DNA of 59,070 nt from JAHDCJ01 sp039028895 (lineage in GTDB: Bacteria > Bacteroidota > Bacteroidia > Chitinophagales > Saprospiraceae): assembly GCA_039028895.1 (NCBI GenBank), contig JBCCHF010000042.1, positions 1 to 59,070 on the forward strand. The letters are read 5' to 3'. A model generated the notes under the pieces. The model worked only from the letters and a program-made list of their open reading frames with translations. It had not been told where the DNA came from and made no database searches. The translations under genes and the position numbers were made by a program. Shown one piece after another: positions 9,501 to 17,627 of the stretch. Position 1 is the stretch's first letter; each line of letters begins with the position of its first letter.

Positions 9501-10106
9501 GAAGTAACGGGCATTTACATCAGTGGTCATCCGCTTGATGATTATCGCCTGGAGGTCAAACAATTCACCAATTGTTCTCTCGATGAAATCCAGAAATACG
9601 CTAATCGGGAAGTCAGGGTTGCAGGCATTGTTACGAAAGCAGATCACCGCATCAGTAAAAAAGGAACCGGCTGGGGCGATTACACCATCCAGGATTTCAA
9701 GGGTTCTTTGGATCTCCGCATGTTTGGTGAAAATTATGTCAAGTATAAAAGCTATTTCGAAAAAGGCTCGGTATTGCACATCAAAGGTCGCTATCAGCTA
9801 AGATGGGGGAAAGATGACGAGTACGAGTTATCGCCAAAAGAAGTTAAGCTCCTGGAAACAGTTGGTAAAGAGAATACTGATTCCATTACGTTAACCCTGC
9901 ACCTTGAGCAAATTTCAGAAGACCTTATCGAGACAGTCGATAAACTGTGTAAACAACATAAGGGGAAACATAAATTAAAAATGCGGGTGATTAACCGGGA
10001 AGAGAAAATTGGCCTAAGCCTGTATTCGAAAGGTCGCCAGGTAAAAGTAGACAACCAATTTGTTGCTCAACTTGACAAACTGGGCATTGCCTACAAGCTG
10101 AATTGA
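6576..10106 (+). CDS. dnaE: DNA polymerase III alpha subunit
   Basis: The 1176-residue replicative polymerase catalytic subunit. The N-terminal PHP domain opens with HLHCHTQYSLLDG. The palm carries GPGRGSAAGS and the catalytic PDIDIDF motif at residues 408-414 (Asp409 and Asp411 being the metal ligands, by analogy with E. coli). Further C-terminal are the fingers and beta-binding regions, with RPGPLAYIPDF, YQEQVM and a helix-hairpin-helix region. An OB-fold follows (VRVAGIVTKADHRISKKG). Length and order are typical of the DnaE1 class. It synthesises the chromosome as part of the polymerase III holoenzyme. It appears to be transcribed alone. Confidence 0.98.
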   Translation: MPEFCHLHCHTQYSLLDGASEIGAMMDKAVANGQKAVALTDHGNMFGAFKFVSEANNRGLKPIVGCEFYLVEDRHRKSFSRAKGERDVRYHQLLLAKNQKGYENLSKLCSLGFIEGLFSKFPRIDKELLVKYSEGLVATSCCIGAEIPQAIMHDQLEKAEELVEWWLDLFGEDFYIELQRHRGLENIDGLGISQEDINQQLLEFARKYNIKTIATNDSHYVDEDDWAPHDILLCINTASLVEDEKRFKFPSSDFYFKTQEEMSALFSDVPESIANTMEIYDKVDNLELARDVLLPAFPIPDGFTTQDDYLRHLTFEGARQRYGTITPEIEERLNFELDVIRNSGYPGYFLIVQDFTNTAREMGVSVGPGRGSAAGSAVAYCTGITNVDPIKYDLLFERFLNPERISMPDIDIDFDDEGRAKVIDYVIKKYGRNQVAQIITYGSMAAKMSIRDVGRVMNVPLPDVDKIAKTFPLNLKASLKKVLGTDDIDAGLKEAMNSDDIEKAHLFRQLAEGDDIIGHTIQTAKKLEGSIRNTGIHACGVVITPDDITKFVPVTVAKDSDLLVTQFDNSVAEDAGLLKMDFLGLKTLTIIKNACKLIKEGHGIEIDPEEIPLDDEKTYQLFQRGETIGIFQYESTGMQRYMRELIPNKFEDLIAMNALYRPGPLAYIPDFVARKNGRQEVTYDLPDMEEYLEETYGITVYQEQVMLLSQKLAGFTKGQADALRKAMGKKKKKIIDQMYPIFVEGCDKNGHPREIVDKIWKDWEAFASYAFNKSHSTCYAFVAFQTAYLKAHYPAEFMASVLSHNKNDIGKVEFFLKECKAQGVKVLGPDINESGMNFTVNKEGAVRFGLSAIKGVGEGPVEAILEERQNGTFSGIFDMCRRLSLRTVNKKCLEGLVLSGALDCFEELHRAQYFVPTEKFDSLISNAIKYGNAYQHQLSQSATSLFGTSEEAMIPEPKIPEAESWNLIDKLNREKEVTGIYISGHPLDDYRLEVKQFTNCSLDEIQKYANREVRVAGIVTKADHRISKKGTGWGDYTIQDFKGSLDLRMFGENYVKYKSYFEKGSVLHIKGRYQLRWGKDDEYELSPKEVKLLETVGKENTDSITLTLHLEQISEDLIETVDKLCKQHKGKHKLKMRVINREEKIGLSLYSKGRQVKVDNQFVAQLDKLGIAYKLN

Positions 10107-10402
10107 TCATTCATTTGTCATTTTCAATTATATTTTTTCCTAATACCATTTATTTCCCGAAGTCACGAATATCACTATTCCTGCTTTTTGGGCTTACATT
10201 TATGGTAACTCCTGTAAGGGCTGTTTTCAATTATTTGCTTGAAAACAAGTTCTTTTCAGTTTGAAATCATCAGTTACTCTAACTGCACAAATACATTCAC
10301 TGCATTAAATATGCTGTCACATTATTCGGCCTTGGTTGATTTGAATTGATTGGTATGTTGATGAAATTCAATAGAACTAGTTACTAAATCAACAAACAAG
10401 AC

Positions 10403-10882
10403 ATGATGACCTCCTCCAAACTCACACTTCCCTGGGATCGATTAATTGTATTATTCAATACTTTTCGGAAATCAGGAACCGCTCAAAAAAGTACTTCAAA
10501 AGCAAAGTCAAAAAATCAAAAGATTTCTGATCCTCAGGAAAAACAATCAGGCAGTAATGGCTCAAAATCAATGAGCCTGATTGCAGACGGCACAGTGATT
10601 GAAGGGAAAGTCAGTTTTGCCCAAAGCGCTCGCCTTGACGGAAAAATTATTGGCGAAGTATTATGTGAACACAAACTCGTTACTGGTCAAAAAAGTAATA
10701 TCCAGGGAACAGTAAAGGCAGAAAATTCCACTATCGAAGGCATGATAGAAGGAGAGCTCCATGTCAAACAGACCGTTCACCTTTGCGGGAATGCTCATGT
10801 GAAGGGAAAAATTGTTGCCCAGAAGCTCAAAGTAGATTCAGGGGCTACCCTCGATGGCGAATTCCGAATTGGAAAGGCCTGA
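10403..10882 (+). CDS. Bactofilin-family cytoskeletal protein
   Basis: A 159-residue protein whose residues about 55-155 form the bactofilin (DUF583) right-handed beta-helix: the repeat pattern VIEGKVSFAQSARLDGKIIG, GQKSNIQGTVKAE, EGMIEGELHVKQTVHLCGN. The first 55 residues are a polar, Lys/Ser-rich disordered tail. Bactofilins self-assemble into non-polar filaments that scaffold cell-wall enzymes or cell shape. The start is ATG at 10403 or 10406; neither has a clear Shine-Dalgarno. The 296-base gap upstream shows no other gene. Confidence 0.9.
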   Translation: MMTSSKLTLPWDRLIVLFNTFRKSGTAQKSTSKAKSKNQKISDPQEKQSGSNGSKSMSLIADGTVIEGKVSFAQSARLDGKIIGEVLCEHKLVTGQKSNIQGTVKAENSTIEGMIEGELHVKQTVHLCGNAHVKGKIVAQKLKVDSGATLDGEFRIGKA

Positions 10883-11006
10883 TTTTAGTAACACAGCTCT
10901 TCACTTCCTTAATCAAATCTTAATCTTTGGCTCCGGCTTTAGAGTTATAAATGACATAAAATAATTTGGGTTAAACCATTTATTTTTTCAGTCTGTTTAA
11001 ACCAGG

Positions 11007-11041
11007 CGATAAAAAGGTTTGTATTATATACCTTTTTATCG
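11007..11041. repeat. Perfect 12-bp inverted repeat upstream of hydroxylase gene
   Basis: CGATAAAAAGGT (11007-11018) and ACCTTTTTATCG (11030-11041) are perfect inverted copies around an 11-base AT loop. It is followed within 25 bases by two words matching the Bacteroidota -7 consensus TAnnTTTG (TAGTTTTG at 11048, TAATTTTG at 11056) and by the ATG at 11088. It may be an operator at the hydroxylase promoter, or a weak terminator of the bactofilin transcript. Confidence 0.5.
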
Positions 11042-11087
11042 TCAGTTTAGTTTTGTAATTTTGTGGAAACACAAAAACTTACGACTT

Positions 11088-11720
11088 ATGTCAAAGCACT
11101 TTGTTTCTAACAAAGACGAGTCTCCCCGAATATTTAAAAACAATTTTCTTGACCTGGTATCCCGTGTACACTGGAGCACACCGTTGATTCTGTATATACC
11201 CTTTACACTATTCCTGCTTTACCAGGCGATCTTTGTTTATGCACTTAATGCCTTAACGATCATTGGATTATTTTTTGGCGGCATGCTATTTTGGTCATTT
11301 GCTGAATACGTTTTGCACAGATTTGTATTCCACTATCAGCCTCCTGGCAAATGGGGTGAAAGATTACATTTCGTCGCACATGGTGTTCACCACGACTATC
11401 CAAATGACTCTAAAAGATTGGTGATGCCACCAGCTTTAAGCCTGATCTTTTGTGTTGTCTTCTGGTTCATTTACACATCGACCCTGGGGTATGCGTATAC
11501 TATGGCATTTTTCCCAGGCTTTGTAGTTGGGTACCTGATGTACGACATGACGCATTACGCATTGCATCATGCCAACATCAAACACCCTATCTTCCAGAAA
11601 CTGAAGGAGCATCACATGATCCACCATTACTCACATCCTGAAAAAGGATTTGGTGTAAGCAGCACATTATGGGATATTATCTTCAGATCCGGATATCCAA
11701 AAAAGAAAGCTAACTCCTGA
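11088..11720 (+). CDS. Fatty acid hydroxylase-superfamily membrane enzyme
   Basis: A 210-residue di-iron membrane hydroxylase of the FA2H/sterol desaturase superfamily. The histidine clusters are all present: HRFVFH, HGVHH, HYALHH and HHMIHH. Hydrophobic segments around LILYIPFTLFLLYQAIF, LNALTIIGLFFGGMLFWSF, LSLIFCVVFWFIYTSTL and YTMAFFPGFVVGYLMYD give about four membrane passes. The start is set at ATG 11088, not the earlier in-frame TTG at 11019, which lies next to the inverted repeat and would add non-family sequence. Probable reaction: 2-hydroxylation of ceramide or lipid A-type acyl chains, consistent with sphingolipid-making Bacteroidota; the substrate is inferred. Confidence 0.9.
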   Translation: MSKHFVSNKDESPRIFKNNFLDLVSRVHWSTPLILYIPFTLFLLYQAIFVYALNALTIIGLFFGGMLFWSFAEYVLHRFVFHYQPPGKWGERLHFVAHGVHHDYPNDSKRLVMPPALSLIFCVVFWFIYTSTLGYAYTMAFFPGFVVGYLMYDMTHYALHHANIKHPIFQKLKEHHMIHHYSHPEKGFGVSSTLWDIIFRSGYPKKKANS

Positions 11721-11799
11721 TTAGTTTCCTGATTTCGCAGTTCGTTTTGCCATGGCTGACCATTCGAAATACGATTCGCCAAAATCGAACATCGAAAAC

Positions 11800-12771
11800 A
11801 TGAAAATTCTTGTTGTAAGGTTCAGTTCGATTGGTGATATAGTCCTCACTACCCCTATTATTAGGTGTCTGAAAAAGCAAACCGATGCAGAAATCCATTT
11901 CCTCACAAAATCTGCTTACCAATCTGTTCTTGCTGCTAATCCATATATTGATCGGCTTCATACAATTGACAAAGACATTCCTGAAATAATTTCAGACCTG
12001 AAACGGGCGGCTTTTGACTTCGTTGTTGACCTGCATCACAACCTGCGCACATTCAGGTTAAAAAGAGGACTTAACCGATCTTCAGCAGCATTCCCAAAAT
12101 TGAATATTGAAAAATGGCTACTCACTACATTTGGGATTAATCAATTACCTGATATTCATATCGTTGACCGATACTTCAAAACCGTCCAATCCCTTGGGGT
12201 GAAAAACGATGGGGCAGGTCTCGATTTTTTTATTGGCCCAAATGATCAAGTGGAAGTTTCAAAACTTCATCCGAAAGCTATAAGCGGGAAATTCCTGGCC
12301 TATGTTATTGGGGGAAAATTTACCACAAAAAAAATGCCTGTAGATATGATTGGTGTTCTATGTTCAAAAATAGAAAAACCGATTATTCTACTTGGTGGGA
12401 AAGAAGATACTGCAAGCGGGAAATTCATTGCTGAAAAAGCAGGGTCTCATGTGGTTAATGCATGTGGCAAACTATCCATTGGTCAATCTGCTTCAGTTAT
12501 CAACCAATCTACCAAAATTATAACGCACGATACCGGGATGATGCACATTGCTGCAGCTTGTAAAAAACCTATAGTAAGTATATGGGGAAACACGGTTCCA
12601 GCCTTTGGTATGACACCATATTACGGTGATCAAAATATTGACTATAAAATTATTGAGGTCAGTGGCCTCAAATGCAGACCCTGCTCAAAGATCGGGTATA
12701 ATAAATGTCCCAAAAGTCACTTTAGATGTATGCGGGAAATCGACCTCGAATTAGTCCTTGAATGTCTTTAA
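11800..12771 (+). CDS. Glycosyltransferase family 9 (heptosyltransferase-like)
   Basis: A 323-residue GT-B fold enzyme. The N-terminus MKILVVRFSSIGDIVLTTP is the diagnostic family 9 opening, which is why ATG 11800 is preferred over the in-frame ATG at 11752. The C-terminal sugar-nucleotide half shows KPIILLGGKEDTASGKFIAE, NACGKLSIGQSASVI and ITHDTGMMHIAAACKKPIVS, the conserved ADP-heptose-binding segment. Family members add heptose or a related sugar to the lipopolysaccharide inner core at the cytoplasmic face. A Cys-rich end (KCRPCSKIGYNKCP) is common in the family. It lies close behind the hydroxylase gene and may share its transcript. Confidence 0.93.
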   Translation: MKILVVRFSSIGDIVLTTPIIRCLKKQTDAEIHFLTKSAYQSVLAANPYIDRLHTIDKDIPEIISDLKRAAFDFVVDLHHNLRTFRLKRGLNRSSAAFPKLNIEKWLLTTFGINQLPDIHIVDRYFKTVQSLGVKNDGAGLDFFIGPNDQVEVSKLHPKAISGKFLAYVIGGKFTTKKMPVDMIGVLCSKIEKPIILLGGKEDTASGKFIAEKAGSHVVNACGKLSIGQSASVINQSTKIITHDTGMMHIAAACKKPIVSIWGNTVPAFGMTPYYGDQNIDYKIIEVSGLKCRPCSKIGYNKCPKSHFRCMREIDLELVLECL

Positions 12772-12882
12772 TCTGGTGATCTGGACGAATTAACAGTGTT
12801 AGATAATAATTGTAGTTTATTTTAGCCTTGATTTTAAGGATTAATTAATATATTGCTAACCCTATTGAACCTTTTCAACTAA

Positions 12883-13923
12883 ATGAGAAACGGCATGAGA
12901 ATTTTTAAACTTTTACTCCTCTCTATTTTTTCATGTGTTTTAAGCCTGTCCCACGCGCAGGACATTCACTTTTCCCAATTCAACCTTTCGCCTCTGACCT
13001 TGAATCCTGCATATACAGGAGCATTTGAAGGCTCATTCCGTATAGGTGGGATTTATCGTGATCAGTGGAGAAGCGTAATTGATAATCAGTTTGTTACACC
13101 TTCATTTTATATTGATGCGCCAATTATCCGTGGTTTTGGAAAAAACGACTGGGTTGGTGTCGGTGTTTCAATTCTTAATGACAAGGCCGGCACATCTGAA
13201 TTATCAAGGCTAAACGCAATGTTATCATTAGCCTATCACCTTGCGCTTGGTTCAAAAGCGAACACCTATATTTCTATTGGTGCCCAGGGTGGTATGGTCC
13301 AGAAAAAGATCACCACGACTGCCCTGACTTTTGCTGATCAATTCCAGGGAGGCCAATTCGTTGGCTCAAGTGCAGACCTTTCCAACATTCCTGATGACAA
13401 TATTTCATATCTTGATTTTCAGGCAGGATTAGTCCTGAATTCCAATGTAACCAGCAAGTTTAACTTTTACCTTGGTTATTCAGCGCATCACTTGACACAA
13501 CCTGAAGATGCTTTCCTTACTAACACACCTAATGACGACAAAAAACTATCAATGAGGCATGTTGCCAATGGTGGTTTTAATATAGATTTTGGCAAGCGTT
13601 GGGTTTTCTCGCCTACAGCATTATACCAACGCCAGGCTTCTGCCTCAGAGACTGATATCCAGGCATTGTTTGGGTATCACCTGAAAACAGATAAGACCGT
13701 AACTCTTAATTTTGGTGCCGGGTACCGTTTGAAAGATGCTGCAATTGCACGTATTGGTATGGATATCAAAGGTCTTAAAGCAGGTATTGCCTATGACTTC
13801 AATACTTCTGACCTGACTTCGGCCAGTAGTGGAAGAGGCGGTTTTGAAATCGCTTTGGCCTACATCGCCAAAATTTACCGTACACCTGTTGTGAAGCCTG
13901 TACTTTTCTGCCCACGTTTCTAA
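12883..13923 (+). CDS. PorP/SprF family type IX secretion membrane protein
   Basis: A 346-residue outer-membrane protein with a signal peptide (FKLLLLSIFSCVLSLSHAQ) and the family hallmark DIHFSQFNLSPLTLNPAYTG, then an alternating beta-strand barrel (SFRIGGIYRDQWRSV, WVGVGVSILNDKAG). PorP/SprF proteins take part in gliding and in T9SS, often helping anchor a particular surface adhesin. It sits 56 bases ahead of a PorE-like OmpA protein, the usual gene pair, so the two probably form one envelope assembly. A second possible start (MRIFK) lies four codons in. Confidence 0.92.
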   Translation: MRNGMRIFKLLLLSIFSCVLSLSHAQDIHFSQFNLSPLTLNPAYTGAFEGSFRIGGIYRDQWRSVIDNQFVTPSFYIDAPIIRGFGKNDWVGVGVSILNDKAGTSELSRLNAMLSLAYHLALGSKANTYISIGAQGGMVQKKITTTALTFADQFQGGQFVGSSADLSNIPDDNISYLDFQAGLVLNSNVTSKFNFYLGYSAHHLTQPEDAFLTNTPNDDKKLSMRHVANGGFNIDFGKRWVFSPTALYQRQASASETDIQALFGYHLKTDKTVTLNFGAGYRLKDAAIARIGMDIKGLKAGIAYDFNTSDLTSASSGRGGFEIALAYIAKIYRTPVVKPVLFCPRF

Positions 13924-13979
13924 TCCAACATTGTACTGGTTTAAAAACCCATTCGAAAACAGATAAAAAGCTCATTATA

Positions 13980-16342
13980 ATGAAAAAAATCTGGGTACTA
14001 TTCTTTATCCTAATATTCGTACTACCGGCTGTTATTGCCCAACCAATTCGTGGCTTGACCACCAATAAAAAGATTCGTATTGCCGAAGAGCAGCGCGATA
14101 TGGGGAACACCTATAACGCCCTTGAGTGGTACGAAAAAGCTTATGAAGAAGATAACACCAACCTCGATGTTATTGAAAATATAGCTGAACTCCACAACCA
14201 ATTAAGAGATTACGAAAACGCTGAAAAATGGTATGACCGCCTTGTCAGAAAAGACAAGAATAACGAATACAGACTGGCGAAATTCGAACTGGGTCAAATT
14301 CTGAAAAAGAATGAAAAATATAGCGATGCAGTAACAATGTTGCAAGACTATGTTGCTGAATCACAAGATGACAAGTACAGAACACTTGCCCAGGCTGAAA
14401 TTCTTGGTGCAGAACTAGCACAGGAACTGGAGAATTCAAAAAACCTGCTCGAAGTTTCCAATATTGGTACTGCTGTTAACTCTCCTTCCAGTGAGATGTC
14501 ACCAGTTTATGCCTCTAATGAAACTTTCTATTATGCCTCTTTGCCCGCCAATGAAGTTAAATTGACTGAAGAAGCCGGGTACGCCAAAATCTTCAAATCA
14601 TCCAAAAATCCGGATGGTACATGGGGAGAAGGTGCCGCATTACATCCAAATGTAAATACTGGTCACACTGTTCATCCTGCGCTTTCTGCTGATGGCAGCA
14701 CAATGTACTATACAAGATGTGTACTGAGTGGAAACGCCCCTTCACAATGCGATTTGTACAGTAGTGAAAGCCTTGGTGACGGCAACTGGTCTTTGGGAGA
14801 AAAAATCGAAGGTCTTAACATGGAAGGTGTTTCATCAAAGCAAGCCACAGTGGCTTCAGTTAACAATCAGGACGCTTTGGTTTTCGTTTCTGACCGTCCA
14901 GGCGGAATGGGTGGATGGGATATCTACTACGCTGTTATGAACCGTAACGGAAGCTTTGACGCCCCGGTAAATGCAGGAGCCATTAACACGATTGGTGACG
15001 ATATCACACCGTTCTTCCATGATGGATCATTATACTTTAGTTCTGACGGACACCCTACCATTGGAGGATTAGATGTTTTCTCTGCAAGCTGGCTAGGTTC
15101 TGAATTTGGTAATGTAGAAAACATGGGTAAAGGCATCAACTCTTCCGTAGATGACTTTTACTACTCACTCGATAAGAGAGGTTTTAATGGATTTGTAGTA
15201 TCTAATCGCCCTGGAACAGTTTCTTTGAAATCTGAAACTTGTTGTGATGATATCTTTGGATTGAAATTCAGAATTCCAATTGACATCATTGCTTTGACAT
15301 TCGATGCGGACACGCGTGCAGATCTTTCTGGCACTACAGTGACGCTGACACCAATGCCTTCCGGAGATGGCGACGCTAAGACTAATGAAAATTCTAACGA
15401 CTTCAGGTATAAAGACGTTGATCGTAGCATGATGTATAAACTTGAGGCAAGCGCCGATGGATATGAAAATGCTACAGCCGAGGTTAGCCTTGAAGGACTT
15501 GATGAAGAGACTTCTACAGAGGTGAAATTGCTCTTAAAGCCAATCCCCCCTCCTCCTGAATTCAAGTATGTTTATGTTAGCTTCGACACTATTTACTACG
15601 ACTTTGATAAATTTAATATTCGCGAAGACGCAGCGGCAACGCTTGACGAAATCGCTAATACCCTGACACAGTATCCTCAATTAATGCTGGAAACTGCCAG
15701 TCACACAGATGCACTTGGTACCAACCTGTATAATGATTCACTATCTGTATGGAGAACCAATTCTGCGATCAAATATCTAGTAGAAAAAGGTATTGCCCCT
15801 GAGCGTCTTTCACCAATGTCATATGGTGAATACCGTCCAGTTGCACCAAATAAAAACGATAACGGTACAGATAATCCTGATGGTCGTCAGTTAAACAGAC
15901 GTACAGAGTTCAGAATCCTTTCCGGAGCTGAAGAAGGTGGAAAGATCAAAGTTCCTGCTGATGATTCGACAGGAGACGTAACACCACCGCCTGCTGTTGA
16001 GGAGATTATGAAAAACGGAATCGCTGAAATGACCTTCGATAAAGATTTTCACGATTTTGGTACTATGAAGCAAGGTGAAAAAAAAAACATACCTTCAGCT
16101 TCACTAACACAGGGGAAGTAGACCTTGTGATTGAATTTGCTTCTGGCTCATGCGGGTGTACAGTTCCAGCCTGGCCGGAAAAGCCAATTCCTCCGGGAGG
16201 AACCGGCGAAATTGAAATTGAATACGACAGTAAAGACAAAGAAGGGCTTCAGGAGAATGAGATTAATATCATCGCCAATACAGACCCGATAGTCGTAGAG
16301 CTAAAAGTCAAAGCCACTATAGAGGCCGGAGACGGCAACTAG
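13980..16342 (+). CDS. PorE-like TPR/PD40/OmpA protein with frameshifted DUF1573 C-terminus
   Basis: A T9SS-associated periplasmic peptidoglycan-binding protein. Order: signal peptide (ending VIAQ), TPR repeats about 25-130, PD40/WD40-like propeller about 165-420 (SSEMSPVYASNETFYYAS; FVSDRPGGMGGWDIYYA), a carboxypeptidase-regulatory-like domain about 430-520, and OmpA domain about 530-647 (YDFDKFNIREDA, NRRTEFRIL). The first frame stops at 16121. The next frame continues from an A10 tract (16078-16087) and gives TFSFTNTGEVDLVIEFASGS then CGCTVPAWPEKPIPPGGTGE, a DUF1573 (Hydin/ASPM-like) domain ending at 16342. One extra base, or loss of two, in the tract restores one protein of about 787 residues. 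The shift may be a sequencing error, a mutation or slippage. The partner is PorP/SprF upstream. Confidence 0.85.
16078..16087 (+). other. A10 homopolymer at frameshift point
   Basis: Ten consecutive A residues within the codons for Gln-Gly-Glu-Lys-Lys of the OmpA protein. Reading through in the first frame gives a nonsense tail and a stop at 16121. The adjacent frame gives a continuous DUF1573 domain. Runs of this length are classical sites for polymerase slippage and for homopolymer sequencing errors. Confidence 0.85.
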
Positions 16343-16360
16343 CCTTTCAATCAAAAATAA

Positions 16361-16392
16361 AAAAACAGGATATTAGCTATATCCTGTTTTTT
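16361..16392. terminator. Bidirectional intrinsic terminator
   Basis: AAAAACAGGATAT (16361-16373) pairs perfectly with ATATCCTGTTTTT (from 16379), with a 5-base loop and an extended T-run to about 16394. It lies between the convergent OmpA/DUF1573 gene and the methyltransferase gene and serves both. The ACAGGAT stem word is shared with the terminator at 4765. Confidence 0.85.
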
Positions 16393-16420
16393 TTTGCCCT
16401 GATGTTAGCAACATCAATAA

Positions 16421-17224
16421 TTACGCGTTTTTGGGCTTCTGCATTTTTAGTGAAAACATATAGGGCAACTTACCAACATAGCGTTCAAACTGATGCTGCC
16501 CTTTTCCAGTTTCAATCATATTTGGGAAACAGTTATAGCTGCTAAAAGGAAATTCATGGAAAAACTCCAATTCCAGTCCTCTTTCTCTCAAGGGGGTGAT
16601 CACTTCCTGTAAAGAATGGCACCAAAAGTATTCCTTCCCTTTTATATCAGCATCGTTATCGGCATAGGTACCGGAGATGTCCTCCTCAAACTCTCCAACA
16701 TTGAAGTATGGGAACGTCAGTTCCAGGGTGTCAAAATCGAGAAGGTAGATTACCGGGTGAAACTCAACGATATAGAAAAAGCCGCCCGGTTTGAGAAAAT
16801 GATTCACCTGTGAGGCCCATTTATCCAAATCCGGCAACCAGCCTAAAACGCCATAAGAGGTGAAGACAATATCGAATTGTCCTTCCAGATTTTTATCCAA
16901 TTCGAGTACATTAGACTGTACAAACTTTGCATCCAAGCCTAACTCATCATTTAGTTTTCTGGCTGCTTCGAGGGCTTTATCAGAAAAATCGATACCTGTG
17001 GCTTTGGCTCCCATTCTGGCAAAGGAAAGGGTATCCTGACCAAAATGGCATTGCAGGTGAAGCAGGGTTTTCCCTTCGACCAATTCTCCAATTTCATTAA
17101 GCTCTGTGGCATTTAAAGAGGTCTCTCCTTTGCGGAAGGCTTCAAGATTATAAAAATCAGAATCTAGATGATACGGAACCCTGGCGTTCCATGTTTTCTG
17201 GTTAGCTTCAAAAAAATTGTCCAT
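16421..17224 (-). CDS. Class I SAM-dependent methyltransferase
   Basis: A 267-residue soluble enzyme with Rossmann-type methyltransferase motifs: motif I is LLHLQCHFGQDTLSFARMGA, followed by the acidic motif II in ATGIDFSDKALEAARKL, a motif around FDIVFTSYGVLGWLPDL, and LKPGGFFYIVEFHPVIYL. The C-terminal part (FFHEFPFSSYNCFPNMIE) is typical of a common uncharacterised Bacteroidota subgroup. The methyl acceptor is unknown. The gene is divergent from the DUF3467 gene and convergent with the OmpA gene. Confidence 0.9.
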   Translation of the reverse strand: MDNFFEANQKTWNARVPYHLDSDFYNLEAFRKGETSLNATELNEIGELVEGKTLLHLQCHFGQDTLSFARMGAKATGIDFSDKALEAARKLNDELGLDAKFVQSNVLELDKNLEGQFDIVFTSYGVLGWLPDLDKWASQVNHFLKPGGFFYIVEFHPVIYLLDFDTLELTFPYFNVGEFEEDISGTYADNDADIKGKEYFWCHSLQEVITPLRERGLELEFFHEFPFSSYNCFPNMIETGKGQHQFERYVGKLPYMFSLKMQKPKNA

Positions 17225-17297
17225 ATTTAGGAATAGTTATTAATCAAAAATGGTTTCCGGAAAACCGTTAACTTTAGGGCACCAAAATAATGATCTA

Positions 17298-17609
17298 ATG
17301 GAAGAGAAGAAACAAAAACGACAGCTTAATATAGAATTGCCGGAAGAAGTAGCAGAAGGTGTATATTCGAATATGGCAATGATCAACCACTCTCCTACTG
17401 AATTCGTAATGGATTTCATCAGGATGATGCCTAATATGCCTAAAGCCAAAGTAAAGTCCCGTGTTATCCTCACGCCGCAACACGCCAAAAGTTTGCTTAA
17501 AGTGTTGAACGAGAATATTAAAAGGTACGAAGGGACATACGGGCCAATAAAAGAGGCTAAACCACCTTCATTCCCAATGAACTTCAATACGCCAAAAGCT
17601 CAGGCTTAA
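17298..17609 (+). CDS. DUF3467 domain protein
   Basis: A 103-residue protein nearly all of which is the DUF3467 domain: LNIELPEEVAEGVYSNMAMI, HSPTEFVMDFIRMMP, KVKSRVILTPQHAKSLLKVL, then a Pro-rich tail. The start at ATG 17298 (MEEKKQKRQ) is preferred over 17250 because it matches the usual family start and leaves promoter space from the divergent methyltransferase. Function is not established; members are small cytoplasmic proteins. Confidence 0.85.
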   Translation: MEEKKQKRQLNIELPEEVAEGVYSNMAMINHSPTEFVMDFIRMMPNMPKAKVKSRVILTPQHAKSLLKVLNENIKRYEGTYGPIKEAKPPSFPMNFNTPKAQA

Positions 17610-17627
17610 TCTTAAGAAATATCAAAT

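Noticed and set aside
13799..14110. Minus-strand frame of 103 residues across the PorP-OmpA gap
   Set aside because: Overlaps the ends of two strongly supported genes on the other strand and would block their arrangement.
16127..16342. DUF1573 frame as an independent short gene
   Set aside because: Its first residues have no start signal and its missing domain N-terminus is found in the preceding frame of the OmpA gene, so it is the tail of that gene.
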